From: Tistrella mobilis KA081020-065
Lineage (GTDB): Bacteria > Pseudomonadota > Alphaproteobacteria > Tistrellales > Tistrellaceae
Direction of reading: 5' to 3'
Length of the DNA stretch: 64,000 bases
NCBI RefSeq assembly: GCF_000264455.2
Contig: NC_017956.1
Location: 913,501-977,500 of the forward strand
Shown here in pieces: positions 1-9,351 of the stretch. Below the pieces are notes generated by a model. The model made no database searches. It saw only the letters and a list, made by a program, of their open reading frames with translations, and was not told where the DNA came from. The stretch's first letter is position 1. Every line of letters starts with the position of its first letter. A program made the translations under genes and the position numbers.

Positions 1-2
1 GC

Positions 3-860
3 CTGGAGTTCTTCCCGCCCCGCGGCGCCCAGGCGGAGGCGCGGCTGTGGGAGACTGTCGCGCGGCTTGCCGCCTATGCGCCCGACTTCGTGTCGGTGAC
101 CTATGGCGCCGGCGGGTCCACCCGCGACAAGACGCGTGACACGGTGCTGCGCATGCGCCGGGACTACGGCCTTGCCGCCGCTGCTCATCTGACCTGCGTG
201 GATGCCTCACGCGCGGACGTCATGGCGGTGGCCGAGGGCTACATCGCCGACGGCATCGATCATGTGGTGGCGCTGCGCGGTGACCCGCCCCAGGGGGCCG
301 GGCCCTATGTTCCGCATCCGGACGGCTTCCCCTTCGCGGTGGATCTTGTGCGCGCCCTGGCCGATCTCGGCCGGTTCGAGATCAGCGTGGCGGCCTATCC
401 CGAGGTTCATCCCCAGGCACAAAGCGCCGGGGCCGATCTCGACAATCTGAAGGCCAAGCTGGATGCCGGCGCCACCCGCGCCATCACCCAGTATTTCTTC
501 GACCCGGCGGTGTTCCTGCGCTTCCGCGACCGCGCGGCGGCGGCCGGCATCACCAGACCCATCCTGCCCGGGCTGATGCCGGTGCTGGGCTTCCAGCAGA
601 TCAAGCGGTTCTCGGCCGCCTGCGGTGCCGGCATTCCGGACTGGATGGAACGGCTCTATGATGGCGCCGATGCCGACGAAGCCACCCATCAGGCGGTCTC
701 GGCCATGCTGCTCGCCGAACAGGCGCGGGTGCTGGCGGCCGAAGGCTGCGCGGATCTGCATTTCTACACCCTGAACAAGGCGGAGCTGACCATCAGCGCC
801 TGCCACCTGCTCGGCATCCGCCCGCGGGCGGAAGTGGCCGCCGCCCGCGCGGCCGGCTGA
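3..860 (+). CDS. metF: Methylenetetrahydrofolate reductase, 5'-truncated by the window edge
   Basis: Reduces 5,10-methylenetetrahydrofolate to 5-methyltetrahydrofolate with FAD and NADH, feeding the methionine synthase encoded next. The reading frame is open from base 3; it begins with LEFFPPR, the family's first beta strand (usually FEFFPPK), so only a short N-terminal piece lies outside the window. The SVTYGAGGS segment near base 100, the ALRGDPP segment near 275 and the ITQYFFD segment near 485 are the conserved flavin and folate contacts of the TIM barrel. The stop at 858-860 is followed 52 bases later by metH on the same strand, so the two are probably cotranscribed. Any riboswitch or promoter would lie upstream of the window. 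Confidence 0.95.
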   Translation: MEFFPPRGAQAEARLWETVARLAAYAPDFVSVTYGAGGSTRDKTRDTVLRMRRDYGLAAAAHLTCVDASRADVMAVAEGYIADGIDHVVALRGDPPQGAGPYVPHPDGFPFAVDLVRALADLGRFEISVAAYPEVHPQAQSAGADLDNLKAKLDAGATRAITQYFFDPAVFLRFRDRAAAAGITRPILPGLMPVLGFQQIKRFSAACGAGIPDWMERLYDGADADEATHQAVSAMLLAEQARVLAAEGCADLHFYTLNKAELTISACHLLGIRPRAEVAAARAAG

Positions 861-912
861 CCGCAGCCCTCACCACGTTATCCTGGCCCCCGAACAGCGC
901 GATCGAGGCAAG

Positions 913-3900
913 ATGTCACGGCTTCTCGACTTTCTCGGCTCCAACGTCCTGCTGCTCGATGGCGGCATGGGCAGCCAGCTTCAGGCGCGTGATCTCAGCG
1001 TCGACGGCGACTATTGGGGCAAGGAGAACTGCTCCGAAATCCTCAACCTCTCCCGCCCCGACATCATCCGCGACATCCATACCGCCTATTTCGAGGCAGG
1101 CGCGGATGCGGTGGAGACCAACACTTTCGGCGGCTCTCCGATCACGCTGGGGGAGTTCGACCTCACCGATCAGGCCTTCGAGATCAACGTGAAGGCCTGC
1201 GAGCTGGCGCATGAGGCGGCGGAGCGGTTCAGGGGCGACGGCCGTGAGCGCTTCGTGATCGGCTCGATCGGGCCGGGCACGCGGCTGCCTTCGCTCGGCC
1301 ATATCGACTACGACCGGATGGAGGCGGCGCTCACCATCCAGGCCCGCGGCCTGATCGCCGGCCGCGCCGATGCCTTCCTGATCGAAACCTGCCAGGACCC
1401 GTTGCAGATCAAGGCGGCGGTGAATGCGGTCAAGATCGCCCGGGCGGAAGCGGGCGTCGACCTGCCGATCATGGTTCAGGTGACGGTGGAAACCGTCGGC
1501 ACGCTGCTGGTTGGCACCGACATCGCGGCGGCGACCGCGATCGTCGATGCGCTCGACGTCGACGTCATGGGGCTGAACTGCGCCACCGGCCCGCAGGAAA
1601 TGCAGGAACACGTCCGCTACCTGTCGCAGACCTGGCGCAGGCGGATTTCGGTGCTGCCCAATGCCGGCCTGCCCGAATTGGTCGACGGCCGCACCCATTA
1701 TCCGCTGGGCGCGCGCGAACTGGCCCAGTGGCTGGAGCGGTTCATCGTCGAGGACGGCATCGACATCGTCGGCGGCTGCTGCGGCACCGGCCCCGACCAT
1801 ATCCGCGCGATCGACGAGATGCTGCGCCGTCGCGGCGGCGCCCGGCACCGCCCGGCGCCGGTGAAGCGCGAGGTCAACTGGATGCCGGGGGCGGCCTCGC
1901 TGTTCGGCTTCGTGCCCTATTTCCAGGAAAATGCCTATTTCTCCATCGGCGAGCGCTGCAACGCCAACGGCTCGAAGAAATTTCGCGAGATGCAGGATGC
2001 CGGCAACTGGGATGGTTGCGTCGGCATGGCGCGCGAGCAGGTGAAAGAGGGATCGAACGCGATCGATCTCTGCGCCGCCTTCACCGGTCGTAACGAGATC
2101 GCGGACATGACCGCGCTCACCACCGCCATGCGCGGTTCCGTCTCGGCACCGCTGGTGATCGATTCGACCGAACTCAACGTCATCGAGACCACGCTGAAGC
2201 TCTATGGCGGCAAGCCGATCATCAACTCGATCAATTTCGAGGACGGCGAAGAGCCGGCCCGCGCCCGGCTGGCGCTGGCGAAGAAGTTCGGCGCCGCCAT
2301 GGTGGCGCTGACCATCGATGAAGAGGGCATGGCCAAGACCGCCGATCGCAAGCTCGCGATCGCCGAGCGGCTTTATGCGCTTGCGGTCGACGAATACGGT
2401 CTGGCGCCCGAGGATCTGCTGTTCGACCCGCTGACCTTCACCATCGCCACCGGCAACGAGGACGACCGCAAGCTCGGCATCGAGACGCTTGAGGGCATCC
2501 GGCTGATCCGCGAGCGCTTCCCGCGCTGTCAGATCATCCTCGGCCTGTCGAACATCTCCTTCGGTCTGAAGGCCGCGGCGCGCCATGTGCTGAATTCGGT
2601 CTTCCTGGATTATGCGCTGAAGGCGGGGATGAGCGGGGCGATCGTGCATCTTTCCAAGCTGATGCCGCTGCACAAGATCGCCGAGGACGAGGTGAAGGTC
2701 GCCGAAGACTTGATCTTCGACCGTCGTGCCGAGGGTTATGACCCGCTGATCTCGTTCATGGCGCTGTTCGCCGACCGCAAGGCAGAGAGCCAGGCCACGA
2801 AAGTGCGGCCCGAGACGGTGGAAGAACGCCTGAAGCTGCGGATCATCGACGGCGACCGCGAGGGGCTGGGCGCGGATCTGGACGAGGCGATGGCGAAGAT
2901 GCCGCCGCTCGAGATCATCAACACCGTGCTGCTCGACGGCATGAAGGTGGTGGGCGAGCTGTTCGGCGCCGGCAAGATGCAGCTGCCCTTCGTGCTGCAA
3001 TCGGCCGAGACCATGAAGGCGGCGGTCGCCTGGCTGGAGCCGCATATGGAGAAGGTGGAGGGCGAGCAGAAGGCGACGATCGTGCTCGCCACCGTCAAGG
3101 GCGATGTCCACGACATCGGCAAGAACCTGGTCGACATCATCCTGACCAATAACGGCTATCGGGTGGTCAACCTCGGCATCAAGCAGCCGGTGGCCTCGAT
3201 CATCCAGGCGGCGCGCGAACATCGGGCCGATGTGGTCGGCATGTCCGGCCTGCTGGTCAAATCGACCGTGATCATGCGCGAGAATCTGGAAGAGATGACG
3301 CGCGAGGGGCTGGACGTGCCGGTGCTGCTTGGCGGTGCCGCGCTCACCCGCAAATATGTCGAGGAAGACTGCGTCGCCGCCTATGGCGCCGGCCGCGTCG
3401 CCTATGCCCGCGATGCCTTCGACGGGCTCAGCCTGATGAATGCAGTGGTCGACGGCCGTTTCGATGCGGTGCTCGACGAGGCGAAGCGCAAGCGCGAGGC
3501 CCGGCCGTCGAGCATCCGGGGGCCGAAGAAGCGGGCGTCGAGCGACGAGGACATCAAGGCGATGCTCGACCGGCCGGTCGATTTCGACGAGGTCCGTGTG
3601 CGCCGCTCGGAACTGCATGGCGGGATCGAGGTGCCGGAGCCGCCCTTCTGGGGCGCCCGGGTGATCGAGCATGTGCCGCTGAAATCGGTGGTGCCCTATC
3701 TGAACGAGACCATGCTGTTCCAGTTTCACTGGGGCTATAAGCGCGCCGGCCGCAAGCCGGCCGAGTTCGATGCTTATGTGAAGCAGGAGCTGTGGCCCAA
3801 GCTCGAAGCCCTGCTCAAGACCTGCGCCAGGGAGAAGATCCTGGATCCGCAGGCGGCCTACGGCTATTGGAAGGCGGCGGGCGAGGGCAATGATCTGGTG

Positions 3901-4422
3901 CTGTTCGAAACCGACGGCACCACCGAACTGGCCCGTTTCCGCCTGCCGCGGCAGGATCGCGAGGGCGGGCTCTGCGTCGCCGATTTCGTCCGCGACATCT
4001 CGGATCCGGTGCGCGACGTGATCGGCCTGCAGGTGGTGACCGTGGGCCAGAATGCCTCGGACGTCGCCCGCGACTGGTTCGCTGCCGACCGTTATCAGGA
4101 TTATCTCTACCTCCACGGGCTGGGGGTGGAGATCGCCGAGGCGATGGCGGAATACGTGCACAAGCGGATCCGCGCCGAGCTTGGCTATGCGGCCGAGGAT
4201 GCGCGCGAGATCGACCGGATGCTGAAACAGGGCTATCGCGGCTCCCGCTACAGCTTCGGCTATCCGGCCTGTCCGAACCTTGCAGATCAGCGGGTGCTGC
4301 TGGAGCTGCTGGGCGCCGATCGCATCGGCATCCAGATGGGCGACGAGGATCAGCTGCATCCCGAACAGTCGACCTCGGCCATCGTGCTGCTGCACCCGCA
4401 GGCGAAGTATTTCTCCGTCTGA
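913..4422 (+). CDS. metH: Cobalamin-dependent methionine synthase
   Basis: Transfers a methyl group from 5-methyltetrahydrofolate through cob(I)alamin to homocysteine. At 1169 residues it is near full family length and all four modules are present in order. The homocysteine domain spans about 1-310, with zinc ligands Cys223 (GLNCATG) and Cys289/Cys290 (GGCCGTGP). The pterin-binding barrel spans about 340-620. The cobalamin cap and Rossmann domain hold DVHDIG at 731-736, with His733 the expected cobalt ligand. The C-terminal reactivation domain that binds S-adenosylmethionine starts near 880 and includes RGSRYSFGYPAC. The start ATG has a GAGG-like ribosome site 6-10 bases upstream. It sits just after metF, its methyl donor enzyme, and ends at a strong hairpin terminator. 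The enzyme implies that the cell makes or imports B12. Confidence 0.97.
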   Translation: MSRLLDFLGSNVLLLDGGMGSQLQARDLSVDGDYWGKENCSEILNLSRPDIIRDIHTAYFEAGADAVETNTFGGSPITLGEFDLTDQAFEINVKACELAHEAAERFRGDGRERFVIGSIGPGTRLPSLGHIDYDRMEAALTIQARGLIAGRADAFLIETCQDPLQIKAAVNAVKIARAEAGVDLPIMVQVTVETVGTLLVGTDIAAATAIVDALDVDVMGLNCATGPQEMQEHVRYLSQTWRRRISVLPNAGLPELVDGRTHYPLGARELAQWLERFIVEDGIDIVGGCCGTGPDHIRAIDEMLRRRGGARHRPAPVKREVNWMPGAASLFGFVPYFQENAYFSIGERCNANGSKKFREMQDAGNWDGCVGMAREQVKEGSNAIDLCAAFTGRNEIADMTALTTAMRGSVSAPLVIDSTELNVIETTLKLYGGKPIINSINFEDGEEPARARLALAKKFGAAMVALTIDEEGMAKTADRKLAIAERLYALAVDEYGLAPEDLLFDPLTFTIATGNEDDRKLGIETLEGIRLIRERFPRCQIILGLSNISFGLKAAARHVLNSVFLDYALKAGMSGAIVHLSKLMPLHKIAEDEVKVAEDLIFDRRAEGYDPLISFMALFADRKAESQATKVRPETVEERLKLRIIDGDREGLGADLDEAMAKMPPLEIINTVLLDGMKVVGELFGAGKMQLPFVLQSAETMKAAVAWLEPHMEKVEGEQKATIVLATVKGDVHDIGKNLVDIILTNNGYRVVNLGIKQPVASIIQAAREHRADVVGMSGLLVKSTVIMRENLEEMTREGLDVPVLLGGAALTRKYVEEDCVAAYGAGRVAYARDAFDGLSLMNAVVDGRFDAVLDEAKRKREARPSSIRGPKKRASSDEDIKAMLDRPVDFDEVRVRRSELHGGIEVPEPPFWGARVIEHVPLKSVVPYLNETMLFQFHWGYKRAGRKPAEFDAYVKQELWPKLEALLKTCAREKILDPQAAYGYWKAAGEGNDLVLFETDGTTELARFRLPRQDREGGLCVADFVRDISDPVRDVIGLQVVTVGQNASDVARDWFAADRYQDYLYLHGLGVEIAEAMAEYVHKRIRAELGYAAEDAREIDRMLKQGYRGSRYSFGYPACPNLADQRVLLELLGADRIGIQMGDEDQLHPEQSTSAIVLLHPQAKYFSV

Positions 4423-4442
4423 CGGGGATCTGGCCACCCGAG

Positions 4443-4474
4443 GCCGGCCCCGGTTGCATCCGGGGCCGGCTTTC
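4443..4474 (+). terminator. Rho-independent terminator after metH
   Basis: A perfect 11-bp GC stem (GCCGGCCCCGG / CCGGGGCCGGC) with a 6-base loop begins 20 bases after the metH stop and is followed by TTT and a T-rich stretch. Confidence 0.85.
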
Positions 4475-4894
4475 CTTTTGTCCAGTTCTGCGCGTTATGG
4501 TTGATGATCTGCAGGATGGTTCCGTGACGATCGGCCGCAACCTCGCTGCGGCGATTGCATCGAACGTCATGAATCCACCGTTGAACCGCGCGCCCGTCCG
4601 GGTGATAAGGGAAGGAGGGGACCGGCATGGGATACCATCCCGCCGATCCGGGGGGCCCTGAAGCCGGCGGGTGATCATCTCCGCCGGTGGATGTCTGGAC
4701 AGGTTTGCCGGACCGTGGGTGCACTGCGGCATGTGCGGTGCCAGATGCAGTGGCGTATGGAACGGCGTTCCACGAAATCGCGGACTTGGCAAACAAAGTT
4801 ACCTGAGGCAAGAATAACTGCCTCATAATATTGCTGCACCGCAGCGTCGGCGGCGTCGGGGCGCCGCAGAGACAGAACGAGGGCCGGAGAGACC
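4475..4894. other. Non-coding gap between metH and pntAA
   Basis: No convincing gene is present. The last 100 bases hold an AT-richer patch with an inverted repeat at 4804-4825 and a CATAAT hexamer at 4824-4829 that could be the pntAA -10 box; I could not pair it with a good -35 box. The rest shows nothing I recognise. Confidence 0.5.
4804..4825. promoter_or_regulatory. Inverted repeat in the pntAA promoter region
   Basis: TGAGGCA and TGCCTCA form a perfect 7-bp inverted repeat separated by 8 bases, overlapping a CATAAT hexamer. It lies about 70 bases upstream of pntAA. The placement suits an operator for the transhydrogenase operon, but the regulator is unknown and chance is possible. Confidence 0.4.
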
Positions 4895-6034
4895 ATGAAG
4901 ATCGCAGTTCCGAGGGAGACCCGCGCGCACGAGAAGCGCGTCGCGGCGACCCCCGAAACGGTCAAAAAATATCGCGACCTGGGCTTTGAGGTCGTGGTGG
5001 AGGCGGGCGCCGGGCTGGGGGCCGCCATCACCGACGATGCGTTCAAGGCAGCAGGTGCCGAGATCGCCGCCGATGCCGCGGCGACGCTGGCCGGGGCCGA
5101 CCTTGTGCTGAAGGTGCAGGCACCCGACGAGGCCGAGACCGCGGCCCTGCCCGAGGGGGCGACCCTGGTCGCCATGCTGAGCCCCTACACCAATCGTGAT
5201 CTGGTGAAGCGGCTGGCGGCGGCCGGGGTGACCGCCTTCGCCATGGAGCTGGTGCCGCGCATCACCCGCGCCCAGTCGATGGACGTGCTCTCGTCGCAGA
5301 GCAACCTCGCGGGCTATCGGGCGGTGATCGACGCGGCTGCCGAGTTCGGCCGCGCAATGCCGATGATGATGACCGCAGCCGGCACCGTACCGCCGGCCCG
5401 CGTGCTGGTGCTGGGCGCCGGCGTCGCCGGCCTGCAGGCTATCGCGACCGCGCGGCGCCTGGGCGGTGTCGTCTCGGCCTTCGACGTGCGTCCGGCGGTG
5501 AAGGAACAGGTCGAAAGCCTGGGGGCGAGCTTCGTCGACGTGCCCAATGACGAGGCCGCCTCTGCCGAGACCAAGGGCGGCTATGCCCGCGAGATGAGCG
5601 ACGCCTACAAGGCCCGCCAGGCGCAGGTGCTGGCTGATCATGTGAAGAAAAACGACATGGTCATCACCACCGCCCAGATCCCCGGCAAACCCGCCCCGGT
5701 GCTGATCACCGAGGAGATGGTGACCTCGATGAAGCCGGGCTCGGTGATCGTCGATCTGGCGTCGGAAACCGGGGGCAATTGTGCGCTCACCCGCCATGGC
5801 GAGGTGGTCGAGACCCCGGGTGGCGTGCGCATCGTCGCCTTCCCGAACGTGCCGGCCCGGGTGGCGGTGAATGCCGCCCAGCTCTACGCCAAGAACCTGC
5901 TGACCTTCGTGACGCTGATGGTCGACAAGGAAACCAAGGCGCTGAAGGTCGACACGGCCGACGAGATCATCGCCGGCACGCTGCTGACCCAGGGCGGCGC
6001 CGTGGTGCATCCGAACTTCAAGGAGGCCGAGTGA
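4895..6034 (+). CDS. pntAA: NAD(P) transhydrogenase alpha subunit, NAD(H)-binding domain I
   Basis: Soluble cytoplasmic NAD(H)-binding component (dI) of the proton-translocating transhydrogenase, which reduces NADP+ with NADH at the expense of the proton gradient. It has 379 residues, like the separate PntAA chain of Rhodospirillum rubrum and unlike the fused E. coli PntA. The N-terminal alanine-dehydrogenase-like region starts MKIAVPRET, and the nucleotide-binding GAGVAG motif is at about 174-179. The C terminus contains [16 protein letters not shown], typical of the family. The stop overlaps the pntAB start by one base (TGATG), so translation is coupled. Confidence 0.96.
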   Translation: MKIAVPRETRAHEKRVAATPETVKKYRDLGFEVVVEAGAGLGAAITDDAFKAAGAEIAADAAATLAGADLVLKVQAPDEAETAALPEGATLVAMLSPYTNRDLVKRLAAAGVTAFAMELVPRITRAQSMDVLSSQSNLAGYRAVIDAAAEFGRAMPMMMTAAGTVPPARVLVLGAGVAGLQAIATARRLGGVVSAFDVRPAVKEQVESLGASFVDVPNDEAASAETKGGYAREMSDAYKARQAQVLADHVKKNDMVITTAQIPGKPAPVLITEEMVTSMKPGSVIVDLASETGGNCALTRHGEVVETPGGVRIVAFPNVPARVAVNAAQLYAKNLLTFVTLMVDKETKALKVDTADEIIAGTLLTQGGAVVHPNFKEAE

Positions 6035-6450
6035 TGAGCGCGCTCGACCAGCTTCAGTCTGCCGCCGATGCCAATCTCGAGGCGGCCAATGCCAGCCTCG
6101 ACGCCGCGCGTCAGGCGCAGACCGAAATCGCCCGCCTCGCCGCGGAAGGTGCCGCCGCCCATGGTGGCGTCGATCCGCTGGTGCTTGGCCTGACCGTCTT
6201 CGTGCTGGCGATCTTCGTCGGCTATTACGTGGTCTGGCGGGTGACGCCGGCGCTGCACACGCCGCTGATGGCGGTCACCAACGCCATCTCGGGCATTATC
6301 GTCGTCGGCGCGATCATCGCCGCCGGTCCCGCCACCTTCGGCTTCGCCACGGTGATGGGCTTCCTGGCGGTCACGCTCGCCTCGGTCAACATCTTCGGCG
6401 GCTTCGTGGTGACCAACCGCATGCTGCAGATGTTCAAGAAGAAGGGCTGA
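6034..6450 (+). CDS. pntAB: NAD(P) transhydrogenase alpha subunit, membrane part
   Basis: A 138-residue membrane subunit providing the first half of the proton channel (part of dII). The N-terminal 45 residues are polar and rich in Ala, Gln and Glu; three hydrophobic segments follow (about 45-65, 75-100 and 105-125), ending in a basic KKKG tail. I place the start at the ATG that overlaps the pntAA stop, because that gives the normal family length; the same frame stays open further upstream inside pntAA, which is an artefact. It belongs to the pntAA-pntAB-pntB operon. Confidence 0.93.
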   Translation: MSALDQLQSAADANLEAANASLDAARQAQTEIARLAAEGAAAHGGVDPLVLGLTVFVLAIFVGYYVVWRVTPALHTPLMAVTNAISGIIVVGAIIAAGPATFGFATVMGFLAVTLASVNIFGGFVVTNRMLQMFKKKG

Positions 6451-6460
6451 GGGCGGAACC

Positions 6461-7864
6461 GTGAACGCAAACCTTTCCTCACTCCTTTATCTCGTCGCCG
6501 CCGTCTGCTTCATCATGGCGCTGAAGGGGCTGTCTTCGCCGGTCAGCGCCCGCAACGGCAACCGCATCGGCATTGCCGGCATGGCGCTGGCCGTGCTGGT
6601 CACCCTGTTCCAGCCGGGTGTCGAAAGCTACTGGCTGGTGGTGCTGGGCGTGATCATCGGCGGTGCTGCCGGCACCATCATCGCGCTGCGCATCCAGATG
6701 ACCGCGATGCCGCAGCTGGTCGCGGCCTTCCACAGCCTGGTGGGCCTCGCCGCGGTCTTCGTCGCCATCGCCGCCTATTACGCGCCCGAGGCCTATGGCA
6801 TCGGCACCGCCGGCAGCATCAAGGTGAACAGCCTGATCGAGCTGTCGCTGGGCTCGGCCATCGGTGCGATCACCTTCACCGGCTCGATCATCGCCTTCGG
6901 CAAGCTTCAGGGCATCTTCAAGTCGGCGCCGGTGCGCTTCCCGATGCAGCATCCGATCAATCTCGGTCTCGGCATCGCTGTGATCGCGCTGATCGTGGTG
7001 TTCTGCCTGACCGAGGCGCCAGCGGCCTTCTGGCTGCTCACCCTCATCGCGCTGGCGCTGGGTATCCTGCTGATCATCCCGATTGGCGGCGCCGACATGC
7101 CGGTCGTGGTCTCGATGCTGAACAGCTATTCGGGCTGGGCGGCGGCCGGCATCGGCTTCACCCTGGAAAACCACCTGCTGATCATCACCGGCGCGCTGGT
7201 GGGCTCGAGCGGCGCGATCCTGTCCTACATCATGTGCAAGGGCATGAACCGCTCGTTCTTCAACGTGATCCTGGGCGGCTTCGGCACCGATGGCAGCTCG
7301 GCTGCTGCCGGTGGCCCCGACCTGGGTGACCGCACCGTGAAGCAGGGCAGCGCCGAAGATGCCGCCTTCATCATGAAGAACGCCTCGTCGGTGATCATCG
7401 TCCCCGGCTATGGTATGGCGGTGGCCCAGGCGCAGCATGCGCTGAAGGAAATGGCCGACATGCTGGAGAAGGAAGGCGTGAAGGTCCGCTACGCCATCCA
7501 TCCGGTCGCGGGCCGCATGCCCGGCCATATGAACGTGCTGCTGGCCGAAGCCAATGTGCCCTATGACGCGGTGTTCGAGCTGGAAGACATCAACCGCGAC
7601 TTCGCCTCGACCGACGTGGCCTTCGTCATCGGCGCCAACGATGTGACCAACCCGGCGGCCAAGACCGACCCGGCAAGCCCGATCTACGGCATGCCGATCC
7701 TGGACGTCGAGCGCGCGGGCACGGTGCTGTTCATCAAGCGCAGCATGGCCTCGGGCTATGCCGGCGTCGAGAACGAGCTGTTCTTCCGCGACAACACCAT
7801 GATGCTCTTCGGCGACGCCAAGAAGATGACCGAGGAAATCGTGAAGGCGATCGAGCACGCCTGA
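6461..7864 (+). CDS. pntB: NAD(P) transhydrogenase beta subunit
   Basis: A 467-residue subunit with a membrane part (about nine hydrophobic segments in residues 1-265) that completes the proton channel, and a C-terminal NADP(H)-binding domain III from about 285. Characteristic dIII segments are [33 protein letters not shown] and [10 protein letters not shown]. The start is GTG, ten bases after pntAB. A strong terminator follows, so the operon ends here. Its product, NADPH, would serve the biosynthetic genes around it. Confidence 0.96.
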   Translation: MNANLSSLLYLVAAVCFIMALKGLSSPVSARNGNRIGIAGMALAVLVTLFQPGVESYWLVVLGVIIGGAAGTIIALRIQMTAMPQLVAAFHSLVGLAAVFVAIAAYYAPEAYGIGTAGSIKVNSLIELSLGSAIGAITFTGSIIAFGKLQGIFKSAPVRFPMQHPINLGLGIAVIALIVVFCLTEAPAAFWLLTLIALALGILLIIPIGGADMPVVVSMLNSYSGWAAAGIGFTLENHLLIITGALVGSSGAILSYIMCKGMNRSFFNVILGGFGTDGSSAAAGGPDLGDRTVKQGSAEDAAFIMKNASSVIIVPGYGMAVAQAQHALKEMADMLEKEGVKVRYAIHPVAGRMPGHMNVLLAEANVPYDAVFELEDINRDFASTDVAFVIGANDVTNPAAKTDPASPIYGMPILDVERAGTVLFIKRSMASGYAGVENELFFRDNTMMLFGDAKKMTEEIVKAIEHA

Positions 7865-7911
7865 TCAGGCGCCGCCCGACCGCACCACGACGACGCATCA
7901 GACGACGAAAG

Positions 7912-7944
7912 ACGCGGCCTCCAGCGACGGAGGCCGCGTTTTTT
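7912..7944 (+). terminator. Rho-independent terminator after pntB
   Basis: A perfect 11-bp stem (ACGCGGCCTCC / GGAGGCCGCGT) with a 6-base loop is followed by a run of six T residues. Confidence 0.92.
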
Positions 7945-7983
7945 CGTAAACTGCAGAAAGACGCGCGGCTCAGGGGAGGTGAC

Positions 7984-8247
7984 ATGCGCATCGTCAGTCA
8001 GTGCGACTTCGCGGAGCGTCTTGAGGAGATCTGTGACGAGGTTGCAGATGGCGGGGAGCTGGTGCTTGTCCGTCGCTCCGATGGGCGAGAGCCGGTGGTC
8101 ATCCTGTCGCGTGGAAGCTGGGTTGGCCTCATCGAGACCCTTCATCTGCTCCGGTCCCCGCGAAATGCAGAACGCCTGCATCGTGGGATGGCAGATGCAA
8201 GGGCCGGTCGCATCTATGATCGGGATCTTGACGACGGAGCCGGTTGA
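7984..8247 (+). CDS. Phd/YefM-family antitoxin, no toxin beside it
   Basis: An 87-residue protein with the Phd/YefM fold: a short DNA-binding N-terminal half and the C-terminal LIETLHLLRSPRNAERL segment that in YefM binds the YoeB toxin. A GGGGAGGT ribosome site sits just before the ATG. In known systems the yoeB-type toxin follows directly or overlaps. Here only 31 bases remain before the convergent dioxygenase gene ends, so no toxin is present. It may be a relic, an orphan regulator, or a protector against a toxin encoded elsewhere. Family assignment is firm; function is inferred. Confidence 0.8.
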   Translation: MRIVSQCDFAERLEEICDEVADGGELVLVRRSDGREPVVILSRGSWVGLIETLHLLRSPRNAERLHRGMADARAGRIYDRDLDDGAG

Positions 8248-8278
8248 TCCGGACGGCGAAGGGCTCCGGCTCCTGCAC

Positions 8279-9202
8279 TTACGCCGGCATCAACACCGGC
8301 TCATCCCCCGCCACCGTGGCGCGGTACATTTCGCGGCGGGCGCCGTGATAGTCGCCGACCGGCAGGTGCAGCACCGACCGGTTGTCCCAGATGGTCAGGG
8401 TCCCCTGTTCCCAGCGCACCCGGCAGGTGAAGCGGTGGTCGACCGAGAGCTGGAACAGATAGCCGAGCAGGGCCTCTGCCTCGGCATCGGTGAAGCCGTC
8501 GAGGCCGATGGTGTAGGCCGGGCTGACATAGAGCGCGCGGGCACCGGTTTCGGGATGGGTGCGGATCACCGGGTGCAGGCGGGTGGCCATGGCGGTCTCG
8601 CTGACCACGATGTCCATATTGGGCAGCCGGTCGGCCACCGCCTCGCGGCTGGCGGGGCCATAGCCGCGCCGGGCGCTGTGTACCGCCTTCAGCGGTTCCA
8701 GCAGCCGGACCATGGCCGGGCTCAGCGCCTCGCAGGCGCGGATCTGGCTGGCGAACATGGTGTCGCCGCCCCAGTCGGGCACGTCATGACCGTAGAGCAG
8801 GGTGAAGGCCGGCGGCGTGTCGAGGAATGACCAGTCGCTGTGCCAGGCCTCGCCGAAGACATTGGGGTGCGCCTCGTCCGCCGTTTTCAGCAGGCGCAGA
8901 ACATTGGTGAAGCCGGGCAGGGGGCGCACGTAGGGATCCTGGCCGAAGGCGCCGAAACGCAGCGCCACCCGTTCCATGCCTGCCGGATCGAGGCTCTGGC
9001 CGCGAATGGCCAGCACCTGATGATGGACCAGGGCCGCACGCAGATCGGCAATGGCGGCGTCGGAGGCCGTGGCGACGTCGATGCCGGTGATTTCGGCACC
9101 CAGCGCACCGGTCAGGGGCCGGGCCGTGAAATGGGCCGACGGGCGGGGTGCATTGCTGCGGGCGGTCGGCGGCTTGGCGGAGAAGAACGGGTTGGCGGTC
9201 AT
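8279..9202 (-). CDS. TauD/TfdA-family 2-oxoglutarate dioxygenase
   Basis: A non-haem iron oxygenase of the taurine dioxygenase family, 307 residues. The iron ligands are visible: His121-x-Asp123 in AWHSDWSF and the distal His279 in WDNRSVLHL, with Arg289/Arg290 positioned for 2-oxoglutarate. I chose the ATG at 9202 because GGGAGG lies 12 bases upstream and the protein then starts where family members do. It is divergent from an AraC-type regulator gene, which probably controls it. The substrate cannot be read from sequence: no sulfonate transporter is adjacent, so taurine is not assumed. Confidence 0.9.
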   Translation of the reverse strand: MTANPFFSAKPPTARSNAPRPSAHFTARPLTGALGAEITGIDVATASDAAIADLRAALVHHQVLAIRGQSLDPAGMERVALRFGAFGQDPYVRPLPGFTNVLRLLKTADEAHPNVFGEAWHSDWSFLDTPPAFTLLYGHDVPDWGGDTMFASQIRACEALSPAMVRLLEPLKAVHSARRGYGPASREAVADRLPNMDIVVSETAMATRLHPVIRTHPETGARALYVSPAYTIGLDGFTDAEAEALLGYLFQLSVDHRFTCRVRWEQGTLTIWDNRSVLHLPVGDYHGARREMYRATVAGDEPVLMPA

Positions 9203-9351
9203 CGGGCATGTCCTCCCTTCGGGCGGCCGGTTCGTGATGCCGGCTTCGATAGATCGAGAGTGCCGCCGCAAGGGCCGGGCGGCTATGGCGGAGCCGGCCG
9301 GATTCTTGATAAAATCGGCCAGATCGACCGCTGAAGACGAGGAGGGGGACG

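Noticed and set aside
916-4437. 1173-codon minus-strand frame opposite metH
   Set aside because: Histidine/arginine/aspartate-rich shadow translation of a firmly identified gene; no family features.
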